Positions 27,974-37,499 of a DNA stretch of 64,000 bases are shown here, in pieces. A model generated the notes under the pieces. That model was given only the letters and a program-made list of their open reading frames with translations, was not told the origin of the DNA and ran no database searches. Each line of letters starts with the position of its first letter. The stretch's first letter is position 1. The stretch covers positions 1,860,001-1,924,000 of the forward strand of contig NZ_CP048433.1 of the NCBI RefSeq assembly GCF_010509075.1, given 5' to 3'. Source of the stretch: Collinsella aerofaciens ATCC 25986 (lineage in GTDB: Bacteria > Actinomycetota > Coriobacteriia > Coriobacteriales > Coriobacteriaceae). Position numbers and translations under genes: made by a program.

Positions 27974-29215
27974 CTAGGGCCGGGGCGTTCCGCAGTTGCT
28001 GCAGAACTTGCCGCCGTTTTCACTACCGCAGTTGGGGCAGAACCACTTGGCCGGTGCCGGGGCGGGTGCGGGACTACCGCACTCGGAGCAGAACTTGCCG
28101 GTGTTGGTGGCGCCGCAGCTGCAAGTCCACGTGCCGGCCGCAGGTGCGGCGGCGGGAGCCGGTGCGGGGACGGGAGCCGGAGCCGGCTGCGGGGCGGCCT
28201 GCTGCTGTGCCTGGCCGGCGGCGAACAGCTGGCTGGCGTTCATGCCGCCCATGCCACCTGCCATGCCCATGCCCATAAAGCCTGCCATCGCGCCGTTGGG
28301 GTTGGCGGCTGCCGCGCGCATCGCATCGCTCTGGGCGCTGGCGATGTTGGCTGCCGCCATGGTGGGATCGCGCATGACCGCGGCTTTCTGCAGGTCCTTG
28401 ATCATCTGCTCGTCTTCTTGCGAGGCGGCGATGGAGTTGACGCCAAAGCTTACGATCTCAACGCCGCGCAGGTCACGCCAGTCGGCAGAGAGGACCTCGT
28501 TGAGCGCGCGGGCGAGCTCGGTGGTGTGGCCGGGGATGGCGCTGTAGCGGATACCCATCTCCGAGATCTTGGCAAAGGCGGGCTGCAGGGCGGTGAGCAG
28601 CTCGGACTTAAGCTGGCTGTCGATCTTGTCGCGCGTGTAGCTATCGGTCACGTTGCCGCATACGTTGGTGTAGAACAGCAGCGGGTTGGTGATGCGGTAC
28701 GAATACTCGCCGTTGCAGCGCACGGAGATGTCGACGTCCAGGCCAATGTTGTTATCGACCACGCGGAAGGGCACGGGCGAGGCGGTGCCGTACTTGTTGC
28801 CGATGATCTCCTTGGTGTTGATGAAGTAGACACGCTGGTCCTTGCCCGCGTCGCCGCCAAAGGTAAAGCGGCTGCCGATATTGGCGAAGGTCTCCTTGAT
28901 GGAATCGCCCAGGTTGCCGCTAAAGACGCTCGGCTCGCTGCCGGTGTCAAAGACGAACTCACCGGGCTCCAGCGCGACTTCGATGATCTTGCCGTTTTGC
29001 ACCACGAGCATGCCCTGGCCGTCGTTGACGGCGATGACCGAGCCGTTGGAGATGACGTTGTCCTCGCCGCGCGTGTTGGAGCTGCGGCCGCCGGTGCGCT
29101 TGCTGCCCTTGCAGGCCAAGACGTCAGCGGGCATCGATTCGCAGTAGATAAATTCCTTCCACTGGTCGGCCATGACGCCGCCGGCAGCACCCAATCCAGC
29201 TTTCAAGAGTCCCAT
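27974..29215 (-). CDS. SPFH-domain protein with two C-terminal zinc ribbons
   Basis: A 413-residue protein. The N-terminal region up to about residue 300 resembles the SPFH/virion-core (YdjI-like) family. Residues 300-370 form an Ala/Pro/Gly/Met-rich low-complexity linker. The C-terminus has two zinc ribbons, WTCSCGATNTGKFCSECGSP and WFCPNCGSENGGKFCSNCGTP. Such proteins form membrane-associated oligomers, and in Bacillus YdjI helps recruit a phage-shock-type complex. It is the third gene of a minus-strand operon with two other zinc-ribbon proteins. Confidence 0.85.
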   Translation of the reverse strand: MGLLKAGLGAAGGVMADQWKEFIYCESMPADVLACKGSKRTGGRSSNTRGEDNVISNGSVIAVNDGQGMLVVQNGKIIEVALEPGEFVFDTGSEPSVFSGNLGDSIKETFANIGSRFTFGGDAGKDQRVYFINTKEIIGNKYGTASPVPFRVVDNNIGLDVDISVRCNGEYSYRITNPLLFYTNVCGNVTDSYTRDKIDSQLKSELLTALQPAFAKISEMGIRYSAIPGHTTELARALNEVLSADWRDLRGVEIVSFGVNSIAASQEDEQMIKDLQKAAVMRDPTMAAANIASAQSDAMRAAAANPNGAMAGFMGMGMAGGMGGMNASQLFAAGQAQQQAAPQPAPAPVPAPAPAAAPAAGTWTCSCGATNTGKFCSECGSPAPAPAPAKWFCPNCGSENGGKFCSNCGTPRP

Positions 29216-29263
29216 GGTGATCTTCCTTTCTCGTCAAAGGCCGGGTGGTATTGGTCAGGATGG

Positions 29264-30586
29264 TTAATCGTCCTTGTCGTCCTTCATGACAACGGTGGTC
29301 TCGGTGTGGCTGAAGGTGTCGTGCTTCTCGGTCAGGTCGAGCTCGCCACAGTAGCAATCGGCGTGGGTGGCCTCGTTGGCCGTCTTGAGCTGGCCCACCA
29401 GCAGCACGTCTGCGATGACCACGATGATCAGCGGCGCGACGATGTTGATGAGGATGCCCTCGATATCAAAGGTGAGGTAATCCGGATCGAAGGCGTTCTC
29501 ACCCATGAAGAGGATCTGGGAGAGGACAAATCCGATCACAAAGAACAGCACCGAGGCGATAGCGAGCTTGGGCTTGGAGCAAGGAAGCTCGCCGACCAAG
29601 CGGCCGGTCTGGCCGTTCATGGCAAACAGGTAGCTCTTGCCGTTCCACGAGGTGGAAAGCATCCACACGGGGAACAGGGCATAGTCGCTGTCTTCCCAGG
29701 TGTAGTCGAGCTGCTTGCTTTCGACCGTGGCATCGTCGTATTCGTCGACGACGGTCTCGCGCAGGGCCGAGATCGTGCTTTCTTCCATACGGCGCTCGGC
29801 GCGCGCCTTGCAGGTCTCGCAGTCCTCGTCGTAACGGTTGGCGATGTAGCCGGGCATATATGCGACCGAGAACGGACGCAGTGCGTCGTAGTCAAACGGC
29901 TCGATGGCGTCCATGTGGCCGTCGGGCATCTTGGACGATCCGTCGACGGGCACGCGCTTAAACGAGATATTGCCCTTGCGATAGGCATCGTAGTGGTCGG
30001 TGGTCGTGACGGTGCGGTCGGATTCCTCGGTCACGGTCTCGTTGGTCGCGTCAAAGTACACTTCGCCGTCAACGCGGGCACCGTAGAGCCAAAACGGCAC
30101 GTAGACACCTTGGACCTCGTCGATGTGGCTGCCGGTGACAAAGCTCTTGGGCAGCAAGATCTTGCCCTTGTAGTGTTCCTTGAGTGCGGCCGTGACGTCA
30201 TCGCGCCCGAGCTTAAATGGAATCACCAGGTCGGGCGAGAAGTCGCCCGAAAGCTGACCGGGCGCTACGGCGGAGTTGCCGCAGTACGGGCAGGTGGTGA
30301 CAGCGACGGTGCCGTCGGACACGAGCTCGGCGCCGCACGACGAGCAGATGTAGCCGGCGTTTTGGGCGAGCTCCTGCACCGCGTCGTCGGCGACGGGCTT
30401 TGGCGTTGCGGCTGCGGCATCGGCTTTGGCGTCTGCCTTGTCCTGGCGCTCGCGATAGAGGGCCTCGACTTCTTCGACTTCAAAGCGCGAGTCACAGTAG
30501 TCGCAGACGAGCTTTTGCTCGGCGCTTGCAAAATGCAAGGGGCCACCGCAGGCAGGGCACTGATAGTTAACGCTCTCGAAGGCCAT
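29264..30586 (-). CDS. Zinc-ribbon membrane protein (TFIIB-type zinc ribbon family)
   Basis: A 440-residue protein. The N-terminus has one ribbon (YQCPACGGPLHF ... LVCDYCDSRFE), then a charged linker and a second ribbon (YICSSCGAEL ... TCPYCGNSAV). A long soluble domain follows (DLVIPFKLGRDD, VYVPFWLYGARVDGEVYFDA, YALFPVWMLSTSWNG). Two membrane segments are near the end (ASVLFFVIGFVLSQILF and INIVAPLIIVVIADVLLVG). The layout matches a widespread Firmicutes/Actinobacteria family of unknown function. It lies 48 bases upstream of the SPFH gene and 24 bases after the DUF4428 gene. Confidence 0.8.
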   Translation of the reverse strand: MAFESVNYQCPACGGPLHFASAEQKLVCDYCDSRFEVEEVEALYRERQDKADAKADAAAATPKPVADDAVQELAQNAGYICSSCGAELVSDGTVAVTTCPYCGNSAVAPGQLSGDFSPDLVIPFKLGRDDVTAALKEHYKGKILLPKSFVTGSHIDEVQGVYVPFWLYGARVDGEVYFDATNETVTEESDRTVTTTDHYDAYRKGNISFKRVPVDGSSKMPDGHMDAIEPFDYDALRPFSVAYMPGYIANRYDEDCETCKARAERRMEESTISALRETVVDEYDDATVESKQLDYTWEDSDYALFPVWMLSTSWNGKSYLFAMNGQTGRLVGELPCSKPKLAIASVLFFVIGFVLSQILFMGENAFDPDYLTFDIEGILINIVAPLIIVVIADVLLVGQLKTANEATHADCYCGELDLTEKHDTFSHTETTVVMKDDKDD

Positions 30587-30610
30587 GATCGGTCCTTTCG
30601 CTGCCGGAGG

Positions 30611-31348
30611 CTATGCGCCGATGGCGCCGCCGCAGTATTCGCAGCGCCCACTGGCATCGGGAATGGTGGTGGCTCCGCAGAAGGGGCAGGTGACCGCGGT
30701 CTTGGGAGCCTTGGCGGCCACGACGCTGTCGCGCGTTTCCTGGCGCAGCTGCACCAGCGCATCGCGGACTTCGGTTGCCTGGCGCTTGGCCTCGCGGTAT
30801 TCGATGGAGCCGCGCTGATCGATGGTGGAGTCGTTCACGCGCAGGTTGATCTCGGTAAAGTACGGCGTGTTGACGTGGATGGTCAGATTAAAGTCGTAAT
30901 CCAGGTCGTAGCGCGGCGGGTTGTAGCTCTCGCGCTCGCCGTCCTTGGTCTCGCGATAGATCTCGGTGCGCTGCTCGTCGATATCCATATCGCAGCCGAG
31001 TACCTGCGAGAACTCGATGATGTCGGGATTGGCGTCGCGCCAGCGGCTCTGCGAAGTGATGATCAGCAGGCCCGCGTCCTCATCGAGCATAATATTGGTG
31101 CGCCCGGCAGAAAGCGTGCGCGTGGGGTTGAACGAAGACAGGCGCTCGGCGTTGGCCTCGCGGTAGGCGAGTTGCTCACGGATATCGTCCGCGGTGCTGG
31201 AGCAATAGCCGTGAAAGTAGGGGGAGAGCTTGCCGGCGCACTCTTTGCACAGGTAGCCCTCATTGATTTTTGTCTTACCTAGAAGTCCCAGCTCGGTACC
31301 GCAAACCGCGCACTCTTTCTTCTCAAACATCTTGTCAAAGAAGCCCAT
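30611..31348 (-). CDS. DUF4428-type protein with N- and C-terminal zinc fingers
   Basis: A 245-residue protein. The N-terminus (FEKKECAVCGTELGLLGKTK ... LCKECAGKLSPYF) fits the DUF4428 zinc finger. The middle has beta-rich regions (YDLDYDFNLTIHVNTPYFTEINLRVND). The C-terminus has a zinc ribbon (TCPFCGATTIPDASGRCEYCGG). It is the first gene of the operon DUF4428, zinc-ribbon membrane protein, SPFH protein. Similar trios occur in gut Firmicutes. The function is unknown; a membrane stress or envelope-scaffold role is inferred from the SPFH partner. Confidence 0.8.
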   Translation of the reverse strand: MGFFDKMFEKKECAVCGTELGLLGKTKINEGYLCKECAGKLSPYFHGYCSSTADDIREQLAYREANAERLSSFNPTRTLSAGRTNIMLDEDAGLLIITSQSRWRDANPDIIEFSQVLGCDMDIDEQRTEIYRETKDGERESYNPPRYDLDYDFNLTIHVNTPYFTEINLRVNDSTIDQRGSIEYREAKRQATEVRDALVQLRQETRDSVVAAKAPKTAVTCPFCGATTIPDASGRCEYCGGAIGA

Positions 31349-31475
31349 GGCTGCCTCCCATCAACTGGTAGCGTGTGTCACTTTTGATGATGGGGGAGTG
31401 CGCGATCCTTCGCGTTACCCAGACGGCTCAAGGAGTCTCCACAACTGGGACACATGGCCCATTTTTTGATTGGAC

Positions 31476-31547
31476 GCCGGGGACACTCTTCGGCCACTCA
31501 TTGGGGACGTACTTAAATGAGTGGTAGTTGGGGACACTCCTGGCCGA
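31476..31547. repeat. GGGGAC-family palindromic repeat
   Basis: A palindrome CCACTCATT...AATGAGTGG (31494-31524) surrounds GGGGACGTACTTA and is flanked on both sides by GGGGACACTC. It is related to the targets of the IS110-type insertions at 4.9 and 37.8 kb. The 31349-31709 gap otherwise shows no gene. Confidence 0.65.
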
Positions 31548-31709
31548 GCTAGAGATCGCACGCGTCCCTTCTGGTCCATGCGGCTCAAAATCGCGGCGTG
31601 ATGTGGACGGCTGGGGTCGAATTGGCAGCATTTCGAGCCTGGCTTCGATATTGAGACTGGTTCCTTATTAAAATAGATTTCCAGACAATTGAGCGGCTGG
31701 GGGTTAACC

Positions 31710-33254
31710 ATGAGGGGCATAGGAGACACAACCGCATATTTGCGTCGGGGCATTCGGGAGATTATATGCCTGGCGCTGTTCTTCTTCACGTTTTTGGCGT
31801 GCGAGTATCTTTTTGATGTGCGCATGGCCGAGTTCGTGTCTCCGAACGAGGTCGTTATTTATGAGAGCCTTGTCATCGGCGCGAGCGTGATTGGCTTCTT
31901 TGTGCGTCCCATTCTGTACTATCGCCGTCCCCATGCTATCGACGCAACGAGTGACGTCACGGGCGTTTTGCTGGTGGCGGCATTGCTGCTGTTGATTATG
32001 GCGGTTCAGGTTGAGGTGGTAATTGCCGGCGGTTTGGTGGCGTGCTGCGCGCTGGGCTACTGCGGATCGACTGCTCATGCAAATTTTGCGAGGCGCTTTG
32101 CGCGAACGCCCTGCTTGGCGCGCGCCGCCGCACTTTCTTACGCCATGGGCGTTCTGGTGCAGGTTCTCAACCACATGGTGATGCCTGTCGGCATTCCTCA
32201 GCAGGCTGTTCTGGTCGTCTGTGCGATCGCGCAGGTGGCGTTGCTCCACGGTGCCCGACGCGCCAAGCTGCGCGACGAGTCCGATCCCAACTTTGAACCC
32301 AGTGCTGCCGGGCTTTCGGTAGATGCTCTGGAATATGGCGCCAAGTGGCATGACGATCCCGAGGCAAAGGCGGCATTCCGTCGCGCCGTAGTTCGCCTAA
32401 CCGTGGCGACGGCGTATCTTTCCAGCGTATTCGCCGCTCTCAACGCGGGCTTCACGACCCTGCATGCTGTCGGAGCCGTCGATTTGGGCGATTGGCCGCG
32501 CCTGCTGCTTGTCGTGAGCTCGTTGGTCGCTGGCGCACTATTTGACCTGCACGGCCGCTCGTATATGAATATCGGCATGACATGTGCCGCCATACTGTCC
32601 ACGCTTTCGTTCTTTGTGCTCATCGTCGATGGCAATGGCGGCAACGAGCTTGCTGCCACGATCATCTTTTATCTGGGCTCGGGCTTTTTCGTGGTGTTCT
32701 TTACCACAAAATATGCCGCCGTCTCGCTCTATGCGCGCTGGTCATATTTTTGGCCGTGCATGGGTCGCGTCGTCAACAACGTGTGCTCGATGTTCGTGAC
32801 GGCGCCGGCAGTGGCGATTATCTCGAGTCAAAATGTGCTGGCTGCGGTCGGTGCGGCGCTCGTGATGTTTGTGGGCATTGCGATTACGCTGCTGGGGCAG
32901 TTGGGGCAACGAGCCGATGATGCCGCGATGCGGGACGGACTGCCGCTTGCCACCGACGATCTTGGTGGGAATCTTGCGCCCACATGCTCCGACCCCGAGC
33001 CCGTGGAGGCAGCGGAGCTCACGTCCGATGAACGCCTTGATGCCTTCGTCGCCACCTTTGGGCTTACAGAGCGCGAGCGCGATATTCTTGAGGTCTTGGT
33101 CGTTTCGGACCAGAGCGTTCAGGACATCGCCACAACGCTTTTCCTTTCGCGCTCCACGCTCTATCGTCACATTTCCTCGATCAACAAAAAGACCGGCACC
33201 GCCTCGCGTGTAGCCCTTTTCAACTTCTTCTGGTCCTGGACACCCAAGGACTAG
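31710..33254 (+). CDS. Membrane-anchored LuxR-family transcriptional regulator
   Basis: A 514-residue protein with about twelve hydrophobic segments over residues 15-410 in an MFS-like pattern, joined to a C-terminal LuxR helix-turn-helix (LTERERDILEVLVVSDQSVQDIATTLFLSRSTLYRHISSI, seen in two parts). This layout is characteristic of the large membrane LuxR regulators of Coriobacteriia. The membrane part is presumed to sense a small molecule. The start at 31710 follows GGGGGT; an upstream in-frame ATG at 31689 lacks a ribosome site. It is not in an operon. Confidence 0.87.
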   Translation: MRGIGDTTAYLRRGIREIICLALFFFTFLACEYLFDVRMAEFVSPNEVVIYESLVIGASVIGFFVRPILYYRRPHAIDATSDVTGVLLVAALLLLIMAVQVEVVIAGGLVACCALGYCGSTAHANFARRFARTPCLARAAALSYAMGVLVQVLNHMVMPVGIPQQAVLVVCAIAQVALLHGARRAKLRDESDPNFEPSAAGLSVDALEYGAKWHDDPEAKAAFRRAVVRLTVATAYLSSVFAALNAGFTTLHAVGAVDLGDWPRLLLVVSSLVAGALFDLHGRSYMNIGMTCAAILSTLSFFVLIVDGNGGNELAATIIFYLGSGFFVVFFTTKYAAVSLYARWSYFWPCMGRVVNNVCSMFVTAPAVAIISSQNVLAAVGAALVMFVGIAITLLGQLGQRADDAAMRDGLPLATDDLGGNLAPTCSDPEPVEAAELTSDERLDAFVATFGLTERERDILEVLVVSDQSVQDIATTLFLSRSTLYRHISSINKKTGTASRVALFNFFWSWTPKD

Positions 33255-33268
33255 CTAATCCTCCAATA

Positions 33269-33335
33269 AGTTGCGGTGGAATAATCCCTAAATTAAAGTC
33301 ACGGGACCTTAAACAGGAACTATTTCACCGCAACT
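33269..33335. repeat. AGTTGCGGTG palindromic repeat (copy 1)
   Basis: AGTTGCGGTG (33269-33278) pairs with CACCGCAACT (33326-33335), and inner CCTAAA and AAACAGG blocks are shared with the copy at 59456-59522. It lies between convergent genes. The following 33340-33420 is low-complexity GGCAACGGCAGC-type sequence. Confidence 0.7.
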
Positions 33336-33435
33336 GCTGGGGGGACAGACTGCGGCGGCGGCAGAGGCAACGGCAGCGGCGTTGGCAGCTGTGGTAGTGG
33401 CAACGGCAGCTGGCAGGGTGTTTTCCGTCTACTTG

Positions 33436-36204
33436 CTACAGCAGCTCGCCGTGGCGGGCAATGTAGCGGCGCTTTGCCAGCTGGGTGAGCGCGATATAGG
33501 CGGTAACGATGCCAATGAGCAGCCCAAAAAAGCTCGTGGGCAGCGGCATGAGGCCGAGCGCATCGGCGATGGGGCTTGCCGGCAGCCAGGTGACGAGCGC
33601 CAGGCCCAGCACGGTGAGCGCACACAGCGCGGGCGCGGCGTGGTCGCGCGGGCTCGGCAGATGCGGGGAGCGCAACATGTGGACCACGAGTGTCTGCGAC
33701 CACATGGACTCGACAAACCAGCCGCTCTGGAAGAGCGCAGCAAAGGTCGCCATACCCGCGACGTCGCCCGCGGCGGCAAGCTCGGACCAGCTTGCGTCCA
33801 CGGCGGCGGGGCACACGACAAAGAAGAGCGCGGCGAAGGTCACGATGTCAAACAGCGAGCTCACGGGGCCCAGCTCGAGCATAAAGCCCTTGATGGACGC
33901 GGCGTCCCAGGCACGCGGGCGGGCAGTCCAGGCGTCATCGACGGTGTCCCACGGCAGCGCGATGCACACGATCTCGTAGACCAGCGACAGCAGCACCAGC
34001 TGCAGGGCGCTCATGGGCAAAAACGGCAAGAACAGGCTCGCGACGGTCACGGACAGCACATTGCCAAAGTTGGAGCTCACCGTGGTCTTGAGGTACTTGA
34101 GCAGGTTGCCGTAGGTGCGGCGGCCTTCGATGATGCCGCGCTCGAGCACGCCCAGGTCCTTCTGAAGCAAGATGATATCGGCGGATTCCTTGGCAATGTC
34201 GACGGCCGAATCGACCGAGATGCCGCAGTCGCTCGCACGCATGGCGGCGGCGTCGTTGATGCCATCGCCCATAAAGCCCACGGTGTGGCCGAGCATCTCG
34301 CGCATGACACGTACCAGGCGCGCCTTCTGCAGCGGCGAGAGCTTGGCGAAGAGGTGGGTTTTCTCGGCGCGCTCGGCAAGTTCGGCGTCATCGAGCGCAT
34401 CGATCTCGGAGCCGAGCAAGACGTTGCTCGCATCGATACCAATCTGCTCGCAGACGGTGGCGGCGACGCGGTCGTTGTCGCCGGTTAGGACCTTGACCGC
34501 CACGCCCTTGGCCTCGAGGGTGGCGACGGCGCCCGCGGCACTTGCTTTGGGCGGATCGAGGAAGGCCAAAAAGCCCATCAGCACCATGTCGCACTCGTCG
34601 GCGATGCCAAACTCGCCCACGCAGCGCGGATTGGTCTTCTGCGCCACGGCAATTACGCGTAGGCCCTCGGCGTTAAGTCCGGCGATCTGCTTGCGAATCT
34701 GGGCGAGCTTCTCGTCGGTGAGCGGCTGAGCGATGCCATCGATCTCGACAAAGGAGCAGATCTCGAGCATTTCCTCGGCAGCGCCCTTGGTAACCATCTG
34801 GGTTTTGCCTTGGGCGTCGGCGACAACTACGCTCAGGCGACGGCGCGAGAAATCGAAGGGAACCTCGTCGACCTTGGTATAGCGGTCGCGCAGACTCTGG
34901 CCCAGCATAGAATCGGGCACGACGGCCGAGGGCGTCACATCGGCACGGTCGATTACGGCCAGGTCGATAAGATTTTTGAGGCCGGTCTGGAAGAAGCTGT
35001 TCAAAAACGCATGGCGCAGCACGCGCGCGTCCTCGTTGCCATCGGTGTTGAGGTAGCGCTCGAGCACGATGCGGTCTTCGGTGAGGGTGCCGGTCTTGTC
35101 GCAGCACAGGACGTCCATGGCACCCAGGTTTTGGATCGCCGGCAGCTCCTTGACGATAACCTGGCGACGGGCGAGGTCCTTGGCGCCCTGCGACAGGCTC
35201 GTGGTCACGATGACGGGAAGCATCTGCGGCGTGATGCCCACGGCCACGCTCGTGGCGAACAGCAGCGCGTCGATGACGTTGCCCTTGGTGGCGGCGTTGA
35301 TGGCAAAGACGGCCGGCGCCATAACGAGCATGAGGCGTACGAGCAACATGGAGACGCTCGAGACGCCGCGGTCAAACGCGCTCTTCTCGCCGCGCCCGTT
35401 GAGCATTTTGGCGATGCTGCCCAGGTAGGTGTCCGAGCCGGTGGCAACGACAAGCGCCATGGCGGTGCCGTTTTGCACGGAGGTGCCGGTAAAGACGATG
35501 TTCTTGCAGGCAGAGAGCGGCAGCGCAGAGCCGCCGGCACCATCGACGACGGTGGTGGCAGCGGTCTTCTCGACGGCCTCGCTCTCGCCGGTGAGCGCGG
35601 ACTCGATCACAAACAGGTCGCGCGCGGTGACGATGCGGGCGTCGGCCGGCACCATATCGCCGGCAGAGAGGCGGATTACATCGCCGGGAACGAGCTCGTC
35701 GAAGGGGATCTCGAGGCGCTCACCGTCGCGCAGGGCGGTGCAAGTGTTGGACACCAGGTCCTTGAGAGCCTCTGCCGCATTGCCGCTGCGGGCTTCCTGG
35801 ATAAACTTCATGCCGCCCGATACCAGCAGCATGATGCCGATGACGATGACCGTGGAGGGGTCGCGCTGCGGCTCGGGCACGGCGAGCACGTCGATGTAGA
35901 GCGAGACCAGCGCGAGCGCGGCGAGGATACCGGCGAAGGGATCGATGAACGCGTCGGCGACGCGGCGGGCGAGCGTTTTGGTCGTTGCCTCGATGGTGTT
36001 GGGGCCGGAGGCGTCCAGGCGCTCGGCTGCCTGCTCGGCGGTGAGGCCGTTTGCCGTGGCGCCAAGCAGTACGAGAGCGTCATCGGCACTATGGGTGGTG
36101 GCGAATATGGTGTTCTTGGACAGGCCGGTGTGAGCGGCAGGGCGCTCCGCGCGGCGGCGCTTGGAGATGGCTTCGAGTACCGTGGCGGTTTTGAGCATCA
36201 GCAT
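33436..36204 (-). CDS. mgtA: Magnesium-importing P-type ATPase (MgtA/MgtB type)
   Basis: A 922-residue P3B-type ATPase that imports Mg2+ at the cost of ATP. Motifs: the actuator TGESEAVEK, phosphorylation site CCDKTGTLTEDR, the hinge GDGINDAAAMRASDCGISVDSAVD, and ten membrane segments, with PQMLPVIVTTSLSQGA in M4. The start at 36204 follows AAGGAGG; the upstream ATG (36255) adds a tail atypical of the family. I see no M-box or proline-rich leader of the enterobacterial type upstream. Together with the Mg transport pair at the window start it shows that Mg2+ supply is actively controlled. Confidence 0.92.
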   Translation of the reverse strand: MLMLKTATVLEAISKRRRAERPAAHTGLSKNTIFATTHSADDALVLLGATANGLTAEQAAERLDASGPNTIEATTKTLARRVADAFIDPFAGILAALALVSLYIDVLAVPEPQRDPSTVIVIGIMLLVSGGMKFIQEARSGNAAEALKDLVSNTCTALRDGERLEIPFDELVPGDVIRLSAGDMVPADARIVTARDLFVIESALTGESEAVEKTAATTVVDGAGGSALPLSACKNIVFTGTSVQNGTAMALVVATGSDTYLGSIAKMLNGRGEKSAFDRGVSSVSMLLVRLMLVMAPAVFAINAATKGNVIDALLFATSVAVGITPQMLPVIVTTSLSQGAKDLARRQVIVKELPAIQNLGAMDVLCCDKTGTLTEDRIVLERYLNTDGNEDARVLRHAFLNSFFQTGLKNLIDLAVIDRADVTPSAVVPDSMLGQSLRDRYTKVDEVPFDFSRRRLSVVVADAQGKTQMVTKGAAEEMLEICSFVEIDGIAQPLTDEKLAQIRKQIAGLNAEGLRVIAVAQKTNPRCVGEFGIADECDMVLMGFLAFLDPPKASAAGAVATLEAKGVAVKVLTGDNDRVAATVCEQIGIDASNVLLGSEIDALDDAELAERAEKTHLFAKLSPLQKARLVRVMREMLGHTVGFMGDGINDAAAMRASDCGISVDSAVDIAKESADIILLQKDLGVLERGIIEGRRTYGNLLKYLKTTVSSNFGNVLSVTVASLFLPFLPMSALQLVLLSLVYEIVCIALPWDTVDDAWTARPRAWDAASIKGFMLELGPVSSLFDIVTFAALFFVVCPAAVDASWSELAAAGDVAGMATFAALFQSGWFVESMWSQTLVVHMLRSPHLPSPRDHAAPALCALTVLGLALVTWLPASPIADALGLMPLPTSFFGLLIGIVTAYIALTQLAKRRYIARHGELL

Positions 36205-36641
36205 AGGGTCCTCCTTGTTGAAGGGAGTTAGCGTACGTGTCGTATTGAGTTGCAAAAAACCTAGATGTCGCTCACGTCATGCTCACGAACCACCACAAAG
36301 GGGACAGGCACCTTTGTGGTGGTTTTGACAATCGGTTGGTGGCGCTTATGCGAATACGGAGTCCTCGCGGCGTGCCGAGGGCGACATGCAGGTTTTTCGA
36401 CTATGACTGCCTTCCATGGCACACCTCCTTATGGACGGGCGCGGCGCGCTTTGGGTATCTCGTACCCGTTTCAATCCGCCCGTATTCTTGATGAGGGGGT
36501 TCGCCGTGTCAACCCCATTGTTCGGAAAACCGTTGCCCCTGACAAAGCCTTTACAGAATGCCGTGGCCTCAAAGCGTACCCGCATCGACGCTTCGCCTGC
36601 GCTAAACTGGAAGCACGTACGCGATTACGAGAGGAGCCCGC
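36205..36641. other. Intergenic region between mgtA and pyrE
   Basis: The region holds one palindromic repeat (36288-36324) and, from there to pyrE, sequence with short open frames on both strands but none with a ribosome site and credible protein. It is presumably the divergent promoter region, though I cannot mark convincing -35/-10 boxes. Confidence 0.5.
36288..36324. repeat. Palindromic repeat, conserved-loop family (copy 2)
   Basis: A perfect 14-base stem (AACCACCACAAAGG with CCTTTGTGGTGGTT) closes the loop GGACAGGCA. Stem and loop both match the copy at 22781-22827 when one copy is inverted. Confidence 0.75.
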
Positions 36642-37325
36642 ATGGAGGCTTACAAGCAAGAGTTCATCAAGTTCATGGTCGAGTCCGACGTTCTTAAGTT
36701 CGGCAGCTTTACGCTCAAGAGCGGCCGTCAGTCCCCGTTCTTTATGAACGCCGGCGCTTATGTGACGGGCTATCAGCTCAAGAAGCTGGGCGAGTATTAC
36801 GCCCAGGCCATTCACGATAACTTTGGCGACGACTTTGATGTCCTGTTTGGACCGGCCTACAAGGGTATTCCGCTGGCCGTCGTGACCGCAATTGCCTACC
36901 ACGAGCTGTACGGCAAGGAGGTCAAGTACTGCTGCGACCGCAAGGAGGCCAAGGACCACGGTGCCGATAAGGGCAACCTGTTGGGCTATGAGCCGCAGGA
37001 CGGCGATCGCGTGGTCATGGTCGAGGACGTTACCACCAGCGGCAAGTCCATCGACGAGACCTATCCCAAGGTTAAGGCTGCTGCCGACGTCGAAATCAAG
37101 GGCCTCATCGTGTCCCTCAACCGCATGGAGGTCGGCAAGGGCGGCGTGACCACCGCGCAGAAGGAGATCGAGGCAAAGTACGGTTTCCCCGTCGCGAGCA
37201 TTGTTTCCATGGCCGAGGTCGTCGAGACCCTCTACAACCACGAGATCGACGGCAAGGTCGTCATCGATGACGAACTCAAGACGGCCATCGACGCCTACTA
37301 CGAGCAGTACGGAGCTCGGGAGTAG
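36642..37325 (+). CDS. pyrE: Orotate phosphoribosyltransferase
   Basis: A 227-residue enzyme of pyrimidine synthesis joining orotate and PRPP to give OMP. The PRPP-binding motif is RVVMVEDVTTSGKSIDE. FGSFTLKSGRQSPFF and DVLFGPAYKGIPLAVVTA are family signatures of the active site. The start follows GAGAGGAGCCC. The gene stands alone between the mgtA region and a palindrome cluster; other pyr genes are not in the window. Confidence 0.95.
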   Translation: MEAYKQEFIKFMVESDVLKFGSFTLKSGRQSPFFMNAGAYVTGYQLKKLGEYYAQAIHDNFGDDFDVLFGPAYKGIPLAVVTAIAYHELYGKEVKYCCDRKEAKDHGADKGNLLGYEPQDGDRVVMVEDVTTSGKSIDETYPKVKAAADVEIKGLIVSLNRMEVGKGGVTTAQKEIEAKYGFPVASIVSMAEVVETLYNHEIDGKVVIDDELKTAIDAYYEQYGARE

Positions 37326-37351
37326 TTACGGCGTTTTACCAAACGCCGTAA
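37326..37351 (+). terminator. Hairpin after pyrE
   Basis: A perfect 11-base stem TTACGGCGTTT with AAACGCCGTAA starts directly after the stop. A second hairpin with TTT follows at 37402-37430 (AGGGCGCGACC with GGTCAGCGCCCT) and is the better terminator. Confidence 0.65.
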
Positions 37352-37499
37352 CAGCTCGACGCTGCGCGGGCCGCATTTGGACAATCTGACGTTCAACTTC
37401 AAGGGCGCGACCAGAAGGTCAGCGCCCTTTCGTTTCACGTCACCTTGTCACAAATGCGACCCGCTCGCTGGCGTTGCCAAAACATCGGCGTTGCCGTGG

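Noticed and set aside
27884-31282. A 1132-codon open frame on the plus strand
   Set aside because: It is antisense to the SPFH, zinc-ribbon and DUF4428 genes. The real genes have domains, ribosome sites and good spacing; the antisense frame is open because of high GC at codon third positions.
36416-36697. A 93-codon plus-strand frame upstream of pyrE
   Set aside because: No ribosome site, protein-like composition or motif, and it overlaps pyrE in another frame.
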